Part shown: positions 31,801 to 32,528 of the stretch, one piece after another
Layout of the letters: each line of letters opens with the position of its first letter
Position numbering within the stretch: position 1 is the first letter of the stretch
Assembly: GCF_004306155.1 (NCBI RefSeq)
Contig: NZ_BIMR01000209.1
Location: 1 to 32,528 of the forward strand
DNA: 32,528 bases
Reading direction: 5' to 3'
Source: Cellulomonas biazotea
GTDB taxonomy: Bacteria > Actinomycetota > Actinomycetes > Actinomycetales > Cellulomonadaceae
Made by a program: the position numbers and the translations under genes
Notes under the pieces: model-generated
Seen by the model: the letters and a program-made list of their open reading frames with translations, nothing else
The model's database searches: none
Told to the model about the DNA's origin: nothing

Positions 31801-32528
31801 CCCCGCGCCCGACGTCACGTGGGAGCAGTCCGTCGACGGCACCACCTGGACTCCCGTCGCGGGCGCCACCGGGCCGTCGCTCACCCTCACCGCGGCCGGC
31901 ACCGACGACGGGCTGCGTGTGCGCGCCGTCGCGACGTCGACCCTGGGCACCGGGCCCGTGACCGTCCGGAGCGCCGCGGCGACGCTCACCGTCGTGCCCG
32001 TCCCCGACGAGGTGTCCGGGCCCGCCCCGAGCACCCCGGTCGCGTCCGTCGCCGGGCAGCCCACGACGATCACCTTCGTCGTCCTCGGGTCCGACCTGAG
32101 CGGCCGCTGGGAGGTGTCCCGCGACGGCGGTGCGACGTGGGCGCCCGTCGGCCCGGAGGTCACGACGAACACCATCACCGGCGTCTCCGCGCTGCGCTCC
32201 CTGCGCTCCGCCGCACCGCCCGCCACACGGACCGCGTTCACCGCGACCTTCACGCCGACCGCCGCCGACGACGGGTCGCTGCTGCGCCTCGTCGTCGCCG
32301 ACGCGGCCGGGGAGACCGTGCTGCGACCGGTCGCGGTGCAGGTCGCAGCCGCGCCGACCCCGTCGGCCAGTCCGACACCCACGCCGATCCCCGGGTCGGG
32401 CGGGACGCCGGGCGGGAACTCCGGCGGCGCGCCGGGCGGGGCCTCCGGCGGGACGTCGGGCGGGTCGTCGGGCGGGGCCGTGGGCACGGGCGGGGCGTCG
32501 GGCGGCCAGGCCGTGGGCGGGACCGGGA
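28898..32528 (+). CDS. Giant secreted beta-helix and Ig-repeat surface protein (3' end outside the window)
   Basis: At least 1210 residues, open at the window edge. The frame runs without stops from GTG 28898 to 32528. A signal peptide (FAALAAVLAAGLSGSVAAAP, cleavage near AFAAP) is followed by a CSLREA-like motif (SLSLREALCQ, about 63-72) and a parallel beta-helix region (about 90-390) with repeated SSTFTGN, ASTFAGN, STVTGN and SRLAGN rungs and an NWWGC motif near residue 365. Seven Ig-like units of about 90 residues then run from about 490 to 1148, most with a P-A-P-x-V-x-W-(Q/E) core and STDGTTWADVAGAT-like strands. The visible end is a TPTPIPGSGG-type linker and a Gly/Ser-rich stretch, suggesting a wall-spanning region before an anchor outside the window. 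Six bases after a TACGCT hexamer, the mRNA is probably leaderless. Likely an adhesin or glycan-binding surface protein; no catalytic residues are identified. Confidence 0.88.
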   Translation, partial: MPHRTDLGFYRFAALAAVLAAGLSGSVAAAPAAFAAPTPLVVTTTVDAPVDASCADALPASLSLREALCQAQSLSDAAVTVPAGVVTLTAGALVYAPTSGGRSLTITGAGRDSTRVDAGEASRVLDLDRDAVGALDVTVADLTLAGGRPTSADATWGGGAVIAGSGVPGAPDALTLTGCRVTGSSNVPAGELDQGAVGGGVQMTGGTLTVRDCLVDASTASDAVGGGVAFVGLDAGDAVVVESSTFTGNASVGTTGTGVTGGGALFVSGDVDVTVTASTFAGNSVASTSAASALGSAVLVESGTATVSGSTVTGNTVTSPAGSVGSRGALVLAHGQVTTSRLAGNTTTVGGAVTRDAVRGGATVPRNWWGCVDPATGTGCDTAPDAATREPFARLALAASPTIDLPGRTSAISGAVSMSDGSAVPAALAATLADLPLTWATTAGSLGGRESTLGADGTAGATLTIAAGDPRVSLGVDGSAATTTVTTAVPATVATQPVAASVVEGATAAFTVVAAGTPTPTVQWRTSAPGSSTWADVPGATAATLTVPGTTRAMDGTRYAAVVQNDFGAPVTSSAVALAVRWGAEVTLDPADVTVVAGQDAAFTSQAAGKPAPTTTWERSTDGTTWAPVAAATGTTLTLPAVTAGDDGLRVRAVHTGEAVATTAAARLTVQTRPTLSAVAGAVVADGGTAQLTTTVGGSPAPAVRWQRLVGGTWTDVPGATGATLSVVVDPSFDGARYRAVATSVLVDGTSSATSNEAVLDVRYGPLVDVHPLPATGVAGGTALLTAAAHGNPAPTVQWQTSTDGTTWADVAGATDVIYARPLTLADDGLQVRARFSGHGTTDTTAVTLTVEEAPTVTDPVGTTVDAGGTATFTVSATGTPAPAVRWQSLVDGTWTDVPGATGPTYAVTATGALHGSSYRAVAVNVRGTAVSAAATLGVRTPPTVTDPADVLTRPGDDATFTVTTTGRPAPDVTWEQSVDGTTWTPVAGATGPSLTLTAAGTDDGLRVRAVATSTLGTGPVTVRSAAATLTVVPVPDEVSGPAPSTPVASVAGQPTTITFVVLGSDLSGRWEVSRDGGATWAPVGPEVTTNTITGVSALRSLRSAAPPATRTAFTATFTPTAADDGSLLRLVVADAAGETVLRPVAVQVAAAPTPSASPTPTPIPGSGGTPGGNSGGAPGGASGGTSGGSSGGAVGTGGASGGQAVGGTG

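Overview
The window looks like chromosome from a high-GC, Gram-positive actinobacterium. The best guess is a Cellulomonas-like member of the Micrococcales. The reasons are very high G+C with strong third-position bias throughout, very large secreted multidomain glycosidases, lipoprotein-based envelope genes, many GTG starts, and promoters of the TAnnnT-then-start-codon type seen in leaderless actinobacterial transcripts. I see no rRNA, tRNA, CRISPR array, insertion sequence, integrase or plasmid gene.

Layout. (1) 15-2577: a sugar ABC-transporter binding lipoprotein diverges from a LacI-family regulator, with a CCGAAA/TTTCGG palindrome between them. (2) 2571-2779: a tandem 105-bp hairpin repeat lies between converging genes. 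(3) 2798-6750: a tightly overlapping five-gene operon read leftwards encodes an OmpA-like lipoprotein with 17-residue repeats, a DUF3060 lipoprotein, a small DUF4190 membrane protein, an OmpR-type response regulator and a histidine kinase. Its upstream region carries an 18-bp perfect palindrome and 11-bp-spaced direct repeats. (4) 6929-16836: two giant secreted carbohydrate-active proteins are co-transcribed leftwards, a 2081-residue MGH1-like glycosidase and a 1219-residue GH43 enzyme. Both carry discoidin-like and Ig-like accessory modules. (5) 17006-20235: an iron-box-controlled siderophore-interacting flavoprotein, a polytopic membrane protein and an AlkZ/YcaQ-like DNA glycosylase are read rightwards. 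(6) 20252-24853: a bacteriophytochrome fused to a SpoIIE-type phosphatase, a chromate transporter and a maltose-acetyltransferase-like enzyme are read leftwards. (7) 25007-25860: a GNAT enzyme is followed by a miniature, apparently internally deleted Asp/Glu-racemase-like protein. (8) 25883-28730: an operon of three tandem phage-tail-collar paralogues, a GNAT-DUF6916 fusion and a Tat-exported DUF6916-like protein. (9) 28898-end: a giant secreted beta-helix/Ig-repeat protein runs off the right edge.

How the parts may work together. Blocks 1 and 4 form a polysaccharide-use module: shared CCGAAA/TTTCGG elements in front of lacI, the binding protein and the giant glycosidases suggest one regulator. 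Block 3 resembles a self-contained envelope-sensing device in which lipoproteins and a small membrane protein could feed a kinase that lacks its own extracellular sensor. Blocks 8 and 9 share a divergent promoter region built as a near-perfect inverted repeat, so the tail-collar cassette and the giant surface protein may be co-regulated. These two are the best candidates for poorly described systems. Functional statements are inferred from sequence motifs by eye; no database search was run.
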